This document shows, in pieces, positions 24,862 through 33,374 of a DNA stretch of 64,000 nucleotides (position 1 is the stretch's first letter; each line of letters begins with the position of its first letter). The stretch lies in assembly GCA_965230185.1 (NCBI GenBank), contig OZ245995.1, positions 4,216,001-4,280,000 of the forward strand, given 5' to 3'. The DNA is from Motiliproteus sp965230185. GTDB taxonomy: Bacteria > Pseudomonadota > Gammaproteobacteria > Pseudomonadales > Balneatricaceae. Under the pieces are notes generated by a model. It saw only the letters and a program-made list of their open reading frames with translations, searched no databases and had not been told where the DNA came from. Both the position numbers and the translations under genes were made by a program.

Positions 24862-26928
24862 TCAGGAGTCGATCGGCTGTACCGACCCCACATCAAGTCT
24901 GCCGTCAAACCGCTCAATGATCGCCTGCACGTTGGCATCGCTCTCTATGGCGGCGACCGCCGCTGCCAGCCGTTCCCGGCGTCGTCGTTCGCGAAACTGC
25001 GCCGGTGTTTCTTCGGAACTGTCCCCTTCACTGAACACTATTTTAACACTGCTGCCGAAATAGCCGGACAACGCGTCCTCTATTCGCTGCTGGTGAGTGG
25101 CGTTAAACAGATGCATCTGACGCGCGGATAACAGATAGTGAACTCGGGCACCCTGTTCCGACAGGGTTTCGACCTGTTCTACAACGGCGTTGGCGGCAAT
25201 ATTATACGTCATTCCGGATAAACCGATAGCGTCCAGCAACGGAATCCAGCTCCGGGCATCGAGCGTCTCCAGGCTGATATCAGCCAGCTCACCAGCGGCT
25301 TCCTGCTGCGTTACCCCCGGGGATTCAGTGTCCGCGCTGACCTCAGGGGCATCAGCCTTTTTTGTCGGCGGCGCCCCTGGTGGCGGCACTGCAGCCCCGC
25401 CGGCGGCCGACCCGGGTCCGACGGCCTCTCCCCAGGGGGGCGCGTCATCAATCGGTGGTGGTGCGACATCAGTCGGGGACGGTGTTATTGCAGCGCCGCT
25501 CGGCGCAGACGAGACGGCGACCGGAGCTGCTACTGCCTCGCCTCCCGATACAGTGTCGGATTCTGCTTCTGTAACGGCAGGACGGGAAGTGGCCATTGTC
25601 GCCGGGCGGGTGATTTCCGGCTGAACCACAGCCTTCTGTGGCGTCACGGAGGAAGAAATTGCAGGCGGCGGAGCCATCGATTGCTGCATTGTCGCCGCCC
25701 CGACAGGGGCATTGATGGCCGCCCCGGGCTGAACAGTTTCAATGGGGCCGGCAGCCGTTTCCGAAGTCTCTGGCTGCGCCAGCGGTGCCGCTGCGGTATC
25801 AGTCGTCGATGAGGACTGACGGGGCAAAGCCACTTCCCCCGGCATCACCGGCCGGAACGCCAGCATCCGCAACAGCGTCATCTCAAAGCCGTCTCTCGGT
25901 ACCGGCACCAGTGGCAGATCCTTACGGCCATTGAGGGCGATCTGATAGAACAACTGCACATCTTCGGCCTTCAGCGCCGCTGCCAGCGCCAGCACCGCTT
26001 CCCGATCACCGAGGCTGTTATCGACGCTGGCCGGCAGTGCCTGAGCGACAGCGACCCGATGTAGCAGGCCCAGCAACTCTGCCAGTACATCTTCAAAATC
26101 GGCACCGTATTCGGCGATCTGAGCGACTGTATCCATTGCCCCCAGAGCATTGCCATGAGCCAGCAGCTGCAGCAGGCGCAGTACCTGTTGCTGATCGACA
26201 CTGCCGAGCATGGCTCGGACGTCGTCCTCCCGCAGCTCACCGCTGCCAAAAGAAATAGCCTGATCGGTCAGGCTCATCGCATCACGCATACTGCCGTTGG
26301 CGGCCCGGGCCAGCAGCCACAGGGCCGGCTCATCAGAAGGAATCTGCTCGGCGGCCAGCACCTGCTGCAGATGGTCGACGATCCGCTCCGGCGTCATGTT
26401 CTTGAGATTAAACTGCAGACAGCGGGAGAGGATGGTGACCGGCAACTTCTGCGGGTCCGTGGTTGCCAACAGAAACTTAATATGTGGAGGAGGCTCTTCC
26501 AGGGTCTTCAGCAGTGCATTGAAACTGTGAGCCGACAGCATATGGACTTCATCGATCAGGTAGACCTTGTAGCGACCCCGGGTCGGTGCATACTGCACAT
26601 TTTCCAGCAGTTCCCGGGTGTCCTCGACCCGGGTCCGGGATGCCGCATCCACCTCAATCAGATCGACGAAACGACCCTCGCTGATTTCCCGGCAGGGCGA
26701 ACACTGACCACAGGGTGATGAACCGACGCCCTCCTCACAGTTCAGCGATTTGGCGAACAAACGGGCGATAGAGGTCTTACCGACACCACGAGTGCCGGTA
26801 AACAGATAAGCATGGTGCAGACGATCGTTGTCCAGCGCATTGACCAGCGCCCTGAGCACATGATCCTGACCCACCATCTGCTCAAATGTTGAAGGCCGCC
26901 ATTTTCGGGCGAGAACCTGATAACTCAT
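24862..26928 (-). CDS. dnaX: DNA polymerase III subunits tau and gamma
   Basis: 688-residue tau subunit of the clamp loader. AAA+ ATPase with Walker A GTRGVGKT (residues 45-52), a zinc module (CEEGVGSSPCGQCSPC), Walker B LIDEVHML and the SRC sensor (LSRCLQFNL). A Pro/Ala-rich linker (about 375-530) precedes the polymerase-binding C-terminal domain. An A AAA AAG slippery site at 25363-25357, with an AGGGG ten bases upstream and TGA reached two codons after a -1 shift, predicts a shorter 525-residue gamma form (see findings). First gene of the dnaX-ybaB-recR operon. Confidence 0.96.
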   Translation of the reverse strand: MSYQVLARKWRPSTFEQMVGQDHVLRALVNALDNDRLHHAYLFTGTRGVGKTSIARLFAKSLNCEEGVGSSPCGQCSPCREISEGRFVDLIEVDAASRTRVEDTRELLENVQYAPTRGRYKVYLIDEVHMLSAHSFNALLKTLEEPPPHIKFLLATTDPQKLPVTILSRCLQFNLKNMTPERIVDHLQQVLAAEQIPSDEPALWLLARAANGSMRDAMSLTDQAISFGSGELREDDVRAMLGSVDQQQVLRLLQLLAHGNALGAMDTVAQIAEYGADFEDVLAELLGLLHRVAVAQALPASVDNSLGDREAVLALAAALKAEDVQLFYQIALNGRKDLPLVPVPRDGFEMTLLRMLAFRPVMPGEVALPRQSSSTTDTAAAPLAQPETSETAAGPIETVQPGAAINAPVGAATMQQSMAPPPAISSSVTPQKAVVQPEITRPATMATSRPAVTEAESDTVSGGEAVAAPVAVSSAPSGAAITPSPTDVAPPPIDDAPPWGEAVGPGSAAGGAAVPPPGAPPTKKADAPEVSADTESPGVTQQEAAGELADISLETLDARSWIPLLDAIGLSGMTYNIAANAVVEQVETLSEQGARVHYLLSARQMHLFNATHQQRIEDALSGYFGSSVKIVFSEGDSSEETPAQFRERRRRERLAAAVAAIESDANVQAIIERFDGRLDVGSVQPIDS
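25352..25378 (-). promoter_or_regulatory. dnaX: dnaX programmed -1 frameshift signal
   Basis: On the mRNA strand AAAAAAG (25363-25357) is in phase as A AAA AAG. A Shine-Dalgarno-like AGGGG (25378-25374) sits 10 nt upstream, and a -1 shift reads GGC then TGA (25354-25352). A GC-rich segment with CCCC/GGGG complementarity follows and could form the stimulatory stem. Confidence 0.75.
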
Positions 26929-27144
26929 GAATTTTCAGCCGTTGCTGTACAGAAACTCGGAACATGGCGCCCTGAACATGCGCCGCGGTGTCTATGCTAG
27001 CGATTAGCGCCCCGGATAGCCAGCATCCACCGGTCCGCCACGCCTTCGATACTCATTAAATATCTCTTGATCTGTATCTATGGCCTAAACTCACTGTTAA
27101 CCATAGAGTTAATACTGAAAACGTCGACTGAGGTAAACGACCCA

Positions 27145-27768
27145 ATGACTGCTATGAGCATGAAACCGGATGACAGGCAGACAGCTAAAGCGATGACTCC
27201 CGAAGAGGTCTTTCAGAAACTCGACAGCATAATCCGTCCCAAATATCCCGAGATCACGTTTAATCCTTCCGGTATCTGCAGTCGCACGCTGCAGGTACCC
27301 TTTAAAGACAAATCGGGCCTGCATTATACCCTGACCCTGTTTGTGGAGGTTGCCATGGCACCGACCACCGGCATCGCCACCGGTATCCGGGTCAGCCATC
27401 CACCGGAACATAACTGGGAAGCCAGCGTCAACGACCTCAACAGTCTCAGCGACGGCCATGAAATGCTGTTCGATATGATCAGTGACCTGGGTTTCGAAGC
27501 GCTCAGTCGCGAACGGCAGACGCTGAAGGTGCTGAATAACCGGGATCTTGGGGTTCAGCTATCGCGGCTCTGTCACGCCAATGGCAACACCAGAGTCTCT
27601 GAAAACAGTGACCAGTTTGCGATTAAGAGCGGCAACCTGCAGCTGAAAGTGCAGATTACCGAGAACGCCTCTCCGAATCCTCACGCTTCGGTTCAGATTG
27701 CTATCTCCGGTGTCGAGAACAAGCAACTGATCAACTCGCTGAAAATGCTGTTGCAGCAGGCCTCCTGA
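27145..27768 (+). CDS. conserved protein of unknown function
   Basis: 207-residue soluble protein starting at 27145 (MTAMSMKPDD), ten bases after GAGGT; upstream in-frame residues to 27067 are probably not translated. No signal peptide or membrane segment. It has two halves of mixed alpha/beta composition; TPEEVFQKLDSIIRPKYPEI opens the folded part. I do not recognise a family. The gene stands alone between divergent dnaX and the HDOD-GGDEF gene, with its own spacer on both sides. Confidence 0.6.
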   Translation: MTAMSMKPDDRQTAKAMTPEEVFQKLDSIIRPKYPEITFNPSGICSRTLQVPFKDKSGLHYTLTLFVEVAMAPTTGIATGIRVSHPPEHNWEASVNDLNSLSDGHEMLFDMISDLGFEALSRERQTLKVLNNRDLGVQLSRLCHANGNTRVSENSDQFAIKSGNLQLKVQITENASPNPHASVQIAISGVENKQLINSLKMLLQQAS

Positions 27769-27936
27769 GGCCACTGCCAGCCAGCCTTTAAGTAGCCGCC
27801 GGCCGATCGGTTAGGCGGCATAAACCACAGCAAAACCAATGCCTTACCATTGATAATTGCGAAGACCAGGCCACTCTGGCAGAGTCCCGGAACAGATGTA
27901 TAATCCAATCCTCAGAGCCACAGGATAACGCGATCA

Positions 27937-29445
27937 ATGGATGATTCACTTCAGACCCGGCTGAAGCAGTGCCGAGAACTGCCCAGCCTGCCTGCCGTCG
28001 CCGCCAGAATCCTTGATCTGGCCAACGACCCGGTAGCGGATATGGGTCGTGTCTCCGATGTGGTCGGCCAGGACCCCGCTCTGGCCACCCGACTGCTGCA
28101 GATCGCCAACTCCCCCATGTACGGCCAGCGGCGCCAGAGCAGCAGCCTGCACCAGGCGGTGATGTTGCTGGGACTGAACAGTACTCTGATGCTGGCCCTG
28201 AGCTTCTCGCTACTCAGTTCGCTGGCAGCGGAAGATAACGAAGGACTCGATTACGACCTGTTCTGGCGGCGGGCCCTGCTGGCATCGGCGGCCGGCCGCA
28301 TCATTGCCCGTCAGGCCGGAGAGGCCAGCCCGGAAGAGGTCTTTCTGGCCTCACTGCTGCAGGATGTCGGTATCATCGTACTCGACAAAGCACTGCCGGA
28401 TTTTTATCGCCGCTTGCATCAGCAGCTGGACCACCGCGCCATAATCCACTACGAGCAACAGCAACTCGGCTGCGATCATGCCGAAATCGGTCAGTGGTTG
28501 CTGCAGCACTGGCACTTCCCGGATTCTCTGGTGGAGGCTACGGCCGCCAGCCATAGATCAGACCATCAGGAGCGCTATGGCCTGTCCCACTGTGTCCACC
28601 TCTCCGGTGCCATTGCAGACGCCCTGCTGGCCGCCGACCTGGATCAGCCGATCGATCCCGAAGTCATTGAGGATCAGCTGTCGGAAGAGCAGATGGATGC
28701 GATTCTGGCCGAGCTGAAAATACAGGTGCCGGAAATAGAGAAGCTGTTCGAGATCAGCCTGCTCAGTGGTCAGGACCCGGACAGCATGCTGGCGGAAGCT
28801 AAGGAGATCATGCTCCACCGCAGTCTCAGCCACATTCGCGAGCTTGAACTCAGCAGCCATGCCTCCCGAAACATTGAACGCCGGGCCAGAGATCTGGAGG
28901 AGCGCAGCCGACGGGACCACCTGACCGGCCTGTGGAATCGCGGCCACCTGGATGACACCCTGGAGAACGAGTTTGCCCGCGCTGTCGAGGACAATCGTCC
29001 GCTCAGCGTTATCTTTATCGATCTCGATCACTTCAAACAGGTCAACGACAATTTCGGTCACCATGCCGGCGACGAAGCGCTGAAATTCTCTGCCAATCTG
29101 CTCAGCAGCAGTGTGCGGGAGAACGATGTGGTCGCGCGCTTCGGTGGCGAAGAGTTTGTCATCCTGCTGCCAGGCGCCTCCCTCACCGAAGCCGAAACCA
29201 CCACCTGCCGAATCCTTCGGGCTTTTCGTAATAAAACCCTGACTCTTGAAGATGTCGGCCGAATTCACCTGACCATCTCCGCCGGTATCGCCAGTTGCAG
29301 CTCGGTGGCCGACTTTGAAAGAGCCGACGCGCTGCTGCGCGCCGCGGACCGGACCATGTATCGGGCCAAGCTGACAGGTCGTGACCGCCTCTGTGTTTAC
29401 GGAGATGAAGACAAGCACAGCAATATGGATGACTATCAGATCTGA
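27937..29445 (+). CDS. HDOD-GGDEF signalling protein (diguanylate cyclase)
   Basis: 502 residues. The N-terminal HDOD domain (about 10-220, with LPSLPAVAARILDLANDP and QDPALATRLLQIANSP) is followed by a helical linker (about 225-325) and a GGDEF domain (about 330-495). The active-site loop reads GGEEF (starting at residue 403), which is catalytically competent. An RxxD inhibitory site (R394-E-N-D397) lies exactly five residues before it, so product feedback by c-di-GMP is expected. Cytoplasmic: no transmembrane or signal segment. HDOD-GGDEF fusions are found in several marine and pseudomonad species; the input signal is unknown. Confidence 0.9.
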   Translation: MDDSLQTRLKQCRELPSLPAVAARILDLANDPVADMGRVSDVVGQDPALATRLLQIANSPMYGQRRQSSSLHQAVMLLGLNSTLMLALSFSLLSSLAAEDNEGLDYDLFWRRALLASAAGRIIARQAGEASPEEVFLASLLQDVGIIVLDKALPDFYRRLHQQLDHRAIIHYEQQQLGCDHAEIGQWLLQHWHFPDSLVEATAASHRSDHQERYGLSHCVHLSGAIADALLAADLDQPIDPEVIEDQLSEEQMDAILAELKIQVPEIEKLFEISLLSGQDPDSMLAEAKEIMLHRSLSHIRELELSSHASRNIERRARDLEERSRRDHLTGLWNRGHLDDTLENEFARAVEDNRPLSVIFIDLDHFKQVNDNFGHHAGDEALKFSANLLSSSVRENDVVARFGGEEFVILLPGASLTEAETTTCRILRAFRNKTLTLEDVGRIHLTISAGIASCSSVADFERADALLRAADRTMYRAKLTGRDRLCVYGDEDKHSNMDDYQI

Positions 29446-29585
29446 TCACCCGCCAGGGTCTGTGGAAAAGCCTTGTTTATCCACTCCCATGACGGCCAAC
29501 AGCGCTTAATTATCCCGGCCCGCTGCCGACAACCTGATGCTTTTCGCTGTTTCTTTTCATTGATCTAAACCGAGGTACCCTGTAG

Positions 29586-30266
29586 TTGAAGTCCGTTGTA
29601 TCTGTAACCGCATTCTGTTCCGCCGCTCTGCTCTCCACTCTCTCATTTTCCGGCCTGGCGGCTTCGCCGCAGTCCTTCAGCCAGGCAAAACGCATGGCTG
29701 CCGATCTCTACAGCGATCACAACCGTTCTTTCTACTGTGACTGCAGCTATCGGCGTCGAGGTAAAAAACTGGTTCCGGACCTGAGCTCCTGCGGCTATCA
29801 ACCCCGTAAGGAGAAAAAACGCGCCTCCCGAATCGAGTGGGAACACGTGGTCCCGGCATGGGCTTTCGGCCATCAGTTACAGTGCTGGCAGCAGGGCGGA
29901 CGTAAAAACTGCCGTAAAAACAGCAAACTGTTCCGCCAGATGGAAGCGGACCTCTACAACCTGGTGCCCGCGGTGGGCGAAATCAACGGCAATCGCTCAA
30001 ATTACAGTTTCGCAGTGCTCGAGGGCGAGCCCCGAGTCTACGGCGCCTGCGACTTCGAAGTGGACTTCAAACGACGAAAGGCAGAGCCGGCCCCGGCGGT
30101 CAGAGGCGATATCGCCCGAATTTACTGGTATATGCGCGATCAGTATGGCCTCAGAATCAGTCAGAAACAGCAGAAGCTGTTCGAAGCCTGGGCACAGATG
30201 GATCCTCCCGATCAGTGGGAACGGGAGCGCGAACAGCGTATCAGAGCGCTGATTCACCAGCCCTGA
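29586..30266 (+). CDS. endA: periplasmic endonuclease I
   Basis: 226-residue EndA-type DNase. The start is a TTG at 29586, ten bases after a GAGGT ribosome site, giving a signal peptide ending near GLAAS. The catalytic core is visible: RIEWEHVVPAWAFG with the general-base His, and DLYNLVPAVGEINGNRSNY for metal binding. Cysteine pairs (CDCSY, CG) are probably disulfide-bonded in the periplasm. It degrades double-stranded DNA at the cell envelope. Single gene with its own leader. Confidence 0.92.
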   Translation: MKSVVSVTAFCSAALLSTLSFSGLAASPQSFSQAKRMAADLYSDHNRSFYCDCSYRRRGKKLVPDLSSCGYQPRKEKKRASRIEWEHVVPAWAFGHQLQCWQQGGRKNCRKNSKLFRQMEADLYNLVPAVGEINGNRSNYSFAVLEGEPRVYGACDFEVDFKRRKAEPAPAVRGDIARIYWYMRDQYGLRISQKQQKLFEAWAQMDPPDQWEREREQRIRALIHQP

Positions 30267-30481
30267 ACTGCAACCGGTCAAAGCGCAGTCACCGGACAAC
30301 CTGCCTTTCTGACACAGATAACCGGCCAGTTCCTTCCTGAAAGCAGCAGCCACCGGGGATCGACGGCGTCGTCATTCCCCGCAGCCACAGATTTATCCGG
30401 AAGCACGGCTCCCGGACTACACTGAAAGTCACAGGAGCGCTGACACAGCACTTCCACAGTGTCAGTAGCGGGGGGAGTAGC

Positions 30482-31279
30482 ATGTCACTAGAAATACTTC
30501 GCCGAGGTAGCAGTGGCAGCGCGGTCAGACGCTGGCAGGCCTTTCTGCTGGGACAGGGATTCCTGCGTGCCGGGATCGATGGCGAGTTCGGTCCGATCAC
30601 CGAAAAAGCCACCCGGGCGTTTCAGCGTTCACAGGGGTTATCCGGTGACGCCATTGTCGGTGCCCGGACCCTGGGGGCGGCTCTGTCACTGGGGTTCGAT
30701 GTCGGCTTTACCGATCCTCAGCGAGGGGACAACGAGCCACTGTTGCCAACGACTTCCGACCTGAAGCCGATCACCGCAGCCGCCAGAGCCCGGATGTTCG
30801 GTCGCTTTGAATTCGAACCCGCTCCCACCGCCCGCAATCCGGAAGCCATACGTATTCTGGATGACTGGGAACAACTCAATATCCTCAATGTTTTCCTTCC
30901 CCAGCTGAAGGGGGTTCCGGTATTCGGCCGCAGAAGCAGCGGCAGATTGCGCTTTCATCGGGCGGCCGCGGATCAGCTGAAGGCAATGTGGGCCGCCTGG
31001 GAGCAAGCGGGGTTGCTGGACCGTATTCTCAGCTGGGAAGGCAGCTACAATGCCCGTTTTATCCGTGGCAGCCGGGTGAAACTCAGTAACCATGCTTTTG
31101 GCAGCGCTTTCGATATCAACGCTCGCTGGAACCGGCTCGGTGTTATACCAGCGGCAACCGGTAGCGAAGGCTCGGTACGGGAACTGGTGGCCATTGCGGA
31201 AGAGCACGGGTTTTACTGGGGCGGCGGTTTCAGGCAAAGGCCGGACGGCATGCATTTTGAGGTAGCAAAGCTGCTGTAA
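30482..31279 (+). CDS. peptidoglycan-binding domain + M15 peptidase
   Basis: 265-residue protein. The N-terminal PG_binding_1 domain (about 5-65, GSSGSAVRRWQAFLLGQGF ... IDGEFGPITEKATRAFQ) is followed by a VanY/endolysin-like M15 DD-carboxypeptidase domain. Zinc and catalytic residues are visible: SNHAFGSAFDIN (His, Asp) and the final MHFE (His, Glu). A GGGGGAG ribosome site fixes the start. There is no signal peptide, so it is either released by lysis or a holin-like route, or works inside the cell; the architecture resembles phage endolysins. No other phage genes are nearby. Confidence 0.85.
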   Translation: MSLEILRRGSSGSAVRRWQAFLLGQGFLRAGIDGEFGPITEKATRAFQRSQGLSGDAIVGARTLGAALSLGFDVGFTDPQRGDNEPLLPTTSDLKPITAAARARMFGRFEFEPAPTARNPEAIRILDDWEQLNILNVFLPQLKGVPVFGRRSSGRLRFHRAAADQLKAMWAAWEQAGLLDRILSWEGSYNARFIRGSRVKLSNHAFGSAFDINARWNRLGVIPAATGSEGSVRELVAIAEEHGFYWGGGFRQRPDGMHFEVAKLL

Positions 31280-31325
31280 ACCGGCCCGTCTGACTGATCA
31301 CCAGGCTGCACGGCCTTTACGCAGA

Positions 31326-32453
31326 TCATCCCCGCCCGGGCCAGCGACTGCGTCCGATCACTTCACCGGTAATGGCATTGATTGGCGGAGGGTGTTTGCC
31401 GTGGGTTTCGGCAACGATACGCCAGAGCAGCAGAGGCGGCCGCGCGGAGGTATCAGTCCGCAGCTCGGCCCGGCTTATCAGCCCGCGCAACCCGTTTTTG
31501 CGGGCAATATCGACAGCGTTGGGCAGATCGACAAACTGGTCCGGTAATCGACTCGTACTCCAGCTGACCGTTCCGGCTTCCATCACTTTATTCCGGGTAC
31601 GATGACTGCTGATCCACAGCCCGGTGCCTTCGGAGGGTGAATAGAACTCCATCTGCACGTAGTAAGCATCCTTATCGGGATAGCCGTCGCGACGAATCCG
31701 CAGCCCTACCGGGTAGGCATCCGGCCGCCACCGAGCCGCACTGACGGAGGCAGCTCGCAGCAGATCCGGCAGGCGGTGAGGAATCTGTCGGGAGCCGGAC
31801 TGGACCACCTGCAAAGGCGGCATGCCGGCGGCCGGGTCAACGTAGCGGCTGCCGGAAACTTCCACCCCGGTATTATTTCTTCCGCTGATCATCTGCCCGT
31901 CCTGGTAGAGTTTCAGGGTATCGGTAAAACCATGAGACCAGCTCAGGGTGTAGGTCAGGGTTTCCGAATCGCAACGCCAGTCGGCGGTCAGAGCCGGCGG
32001 CGCATCTTCGGTGGGCAAAAAAAACGCGCGCTGATCGGCCGCAAAAGCAACGAAACCACCGGTAAACCAGCGCCACTTTCCGACAATATCCTGACAACCG
32101 GAGGTAGCCGCTATCGGCGCTGTTGCAGTAGTACTGTCAGCGCCGGCGGGCCGGACCTGTTGCTCGTCGTCGCCAATAAACTGCTTCAGGGCAAAGGCCA
32201 GCAGTAACAGTCCCAGGGCACCGGCAACGGCCTTCCAGATCCAGGAGGGCAGCGGCGTCGGTGCCGGTCCGGTAACAGGCTTCGGGGCCGTTTTCGATTT
32301 CACCGGCTCCGACTGCCCGCCGGAATCAGGAGCACTCGCATCAGGCTCCGGCTCTGCCGCACTGCGGTTACTGGGCCGCCCACACTCCGGACAGGTCTGA
32401 TAACGGGCCGGATCATACATGTTGCCGCAAAGACAGCGGATCAGGCGACTCAC
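31326..32453 (-). CDS. zinc-ribbon, single-pass membrane protein (channel operon gene C)
   Basis: 375-residue protein of unknown function. An N-terminal four-cysteine zinc ribbon (CLCGNMYDPARYQTCPEC) is followed by a Pro/Ser-rich linker, one transmembrane helix (about 71-90) and a C-terminal extracytoplasmic domain of about 280 residues with a Cys pair (CQDI, CDSE) and beta-strand-rich character. The start is GTG at 32453, overlapping the stop of the preceding gene (GTGA). It is third in a three-gene operon with the coiled-coil and MotA/ExbB-type genes, so it is probably part of the same envelope complex. I do not recognise the C-terminal domain. Confidence 0.7.
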   Translation of the reverse strand: MSRLIRCLCGNMYDPARYQTCPECGRPSNRSAAEPEPDASAPDSGGQSEPVKSKTAPKPVTGPAPTPLPSWIWKAVAGALGLLLLAFALKQFIGDDEQQVRPAGADSTTATAPIAATSGCQDIVGKWRWFTGGFVAFAADQRAFFLPTEDAPPALTADWRCDSETLTYTLSWSHGFTDTLKLYQDGQMISGRNNTGVEVSGSRYVDPAAGMPPLQVVQSGSRQIPHRLPDLLRAASVSAARWRPDAYPVGLRIRRDGYPDKDAYYVQMEFYSPSEGTGLWISSHRTRNKVMEAGTVSWSTSRLPDQFVDLPNAVDIARKNGLRGLISRAELRTDTSARPPLLLWRIVAETHGKHPPPINAITGEVIGRSRWPGRG

Positions 32454-33358
32454 TCTGTTTTCTCCCCGCCGGTGGTCCGGCCAGATATTCGCCGCTGGAT
32501 CAGGAGATGCTCCGCCCGCCGTTGTCGATCGCTGGCCAGCTGAAAGCTGACCCTGCGCTGCTTATCGATCCGCAGCATTCCGACAAACAGCCAGGGCTGA
32601 CGGGGATTCAGAGTCTGAGCATCGACGGTCAGCGTCAACTCCTTACTTCGAATCCAGCTCACCACCCGGCAGACCGGCAGTGGCCGTCTGTCATCATCCA
32701 GCCGGTAATAGAGCTTTATGGCCTTATCGATATGAGACAGGCTGTAGCTCCAGACCTCCAGCCCGATCCGGGCATTAGCAGTCCCCTCTTCAACCTCATT
32801 GTAGAACAGTGAGCGCTGTACCCTGCGAGGATCAAAAGGCTCCATGCGGCGGGATTTCTCTCCCTTCTCCACCCGGGTTTCAGCATCGTTCCACAGATAG
32901 ATATCCACATTACTGACCCGGTTGCAGGACCAGCGGGTCATCACAAAAAAGGGTTTCAGCGCCGCCAGCCGCCCCTCCAGATAGCTGATCTCCTCTTCCA
33001 GGGAAAGGATTCGTTCCTCCAGCTGACTGATTTTTGCATTGGCGGCATCCAGCTGATCTCTGACCTGCCGGACATAGGCTTTACTTCTTTCCACATTGCC
33101 CCGGGCCTGTTCCAGCGATCGCTCGATCAGATCGGTGTCGGTGGTATTGCCACGAATAAGCTGGCTCACTTCACTGAGGTTGCCGGTCGCTTCCACCAGC
33201 ATCTTCTGCAGTTCCAGGATTCGCTCGGTATTAATCACTTCATTGTTGTAATGGCGGGACAGAATAACCACCAGAATCAGGAACGCCCCCATGGCGCCGG
33301 AGATCACATCCATCATCGACAGATTAAAGATATTGATTTCGCGGTTACGTGGCTTCAC
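32450..33358 (-). CDS. single-pass membrane coiled-coil protein (MotB/ExbD-like position, channel operon gene B)
   Basis: 302 residues: short cytoplasmic N-terminus (MKPRNREINIFNLSMMDVIS), one transmembrane helix (about 15-35), a long coiled coil (about 45-140) and a C-terminal beta-rich domain. The N-terminal layout is that of MotB/ExbD/ZorB partners of proton channels, with an Asp (MMDVISG) at the membrane entry that could be the ion-carrying residue. The usual OmpA peptidoglycan-binding domain is not seen. GTG start preceded by GAGG. It lies 16 nt after the channel gene and overlaps the zinc-ribbon gene. Confidence 0.7.
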   Translation of the reverse strand: MKPRNREINIFNLSMMDVISGAMGAFLILVVILSRHYNNEVINTERILELQKMLVEATGNLSEVSQLIRGNTTDTDLIERSLEQARGNVERSKAYVRQVRDQLDAANAKISQLEERILSLEEEISYLEGRLAALKPFFVMTRWSCNRVSNVDIYLWNDAETRVEKGEKSRRMEPFDPRRVQRSLFYNEVEEGTANARIGLEVWSYSLSHIDKAIKLYYRLDDDRRPLPVCRVVSWIRSKELTLTVDAQTLNPRQPWLFVGMLRIDKQRRVSFQLASDRQRRAEHLLIQRRISGRTTGGEKTE

Positions 33359-33374
33359 GGAACCTCACCTGCGG

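Noticed and set aside
26929..27144. 4.5S (SRP) RNA gene upstream of dnaX, as in Pseudomonas
   Set aside because: The conserved SRP core (GGTCAGGTCCGGAAGGAAGC type) is not found on either strand here.
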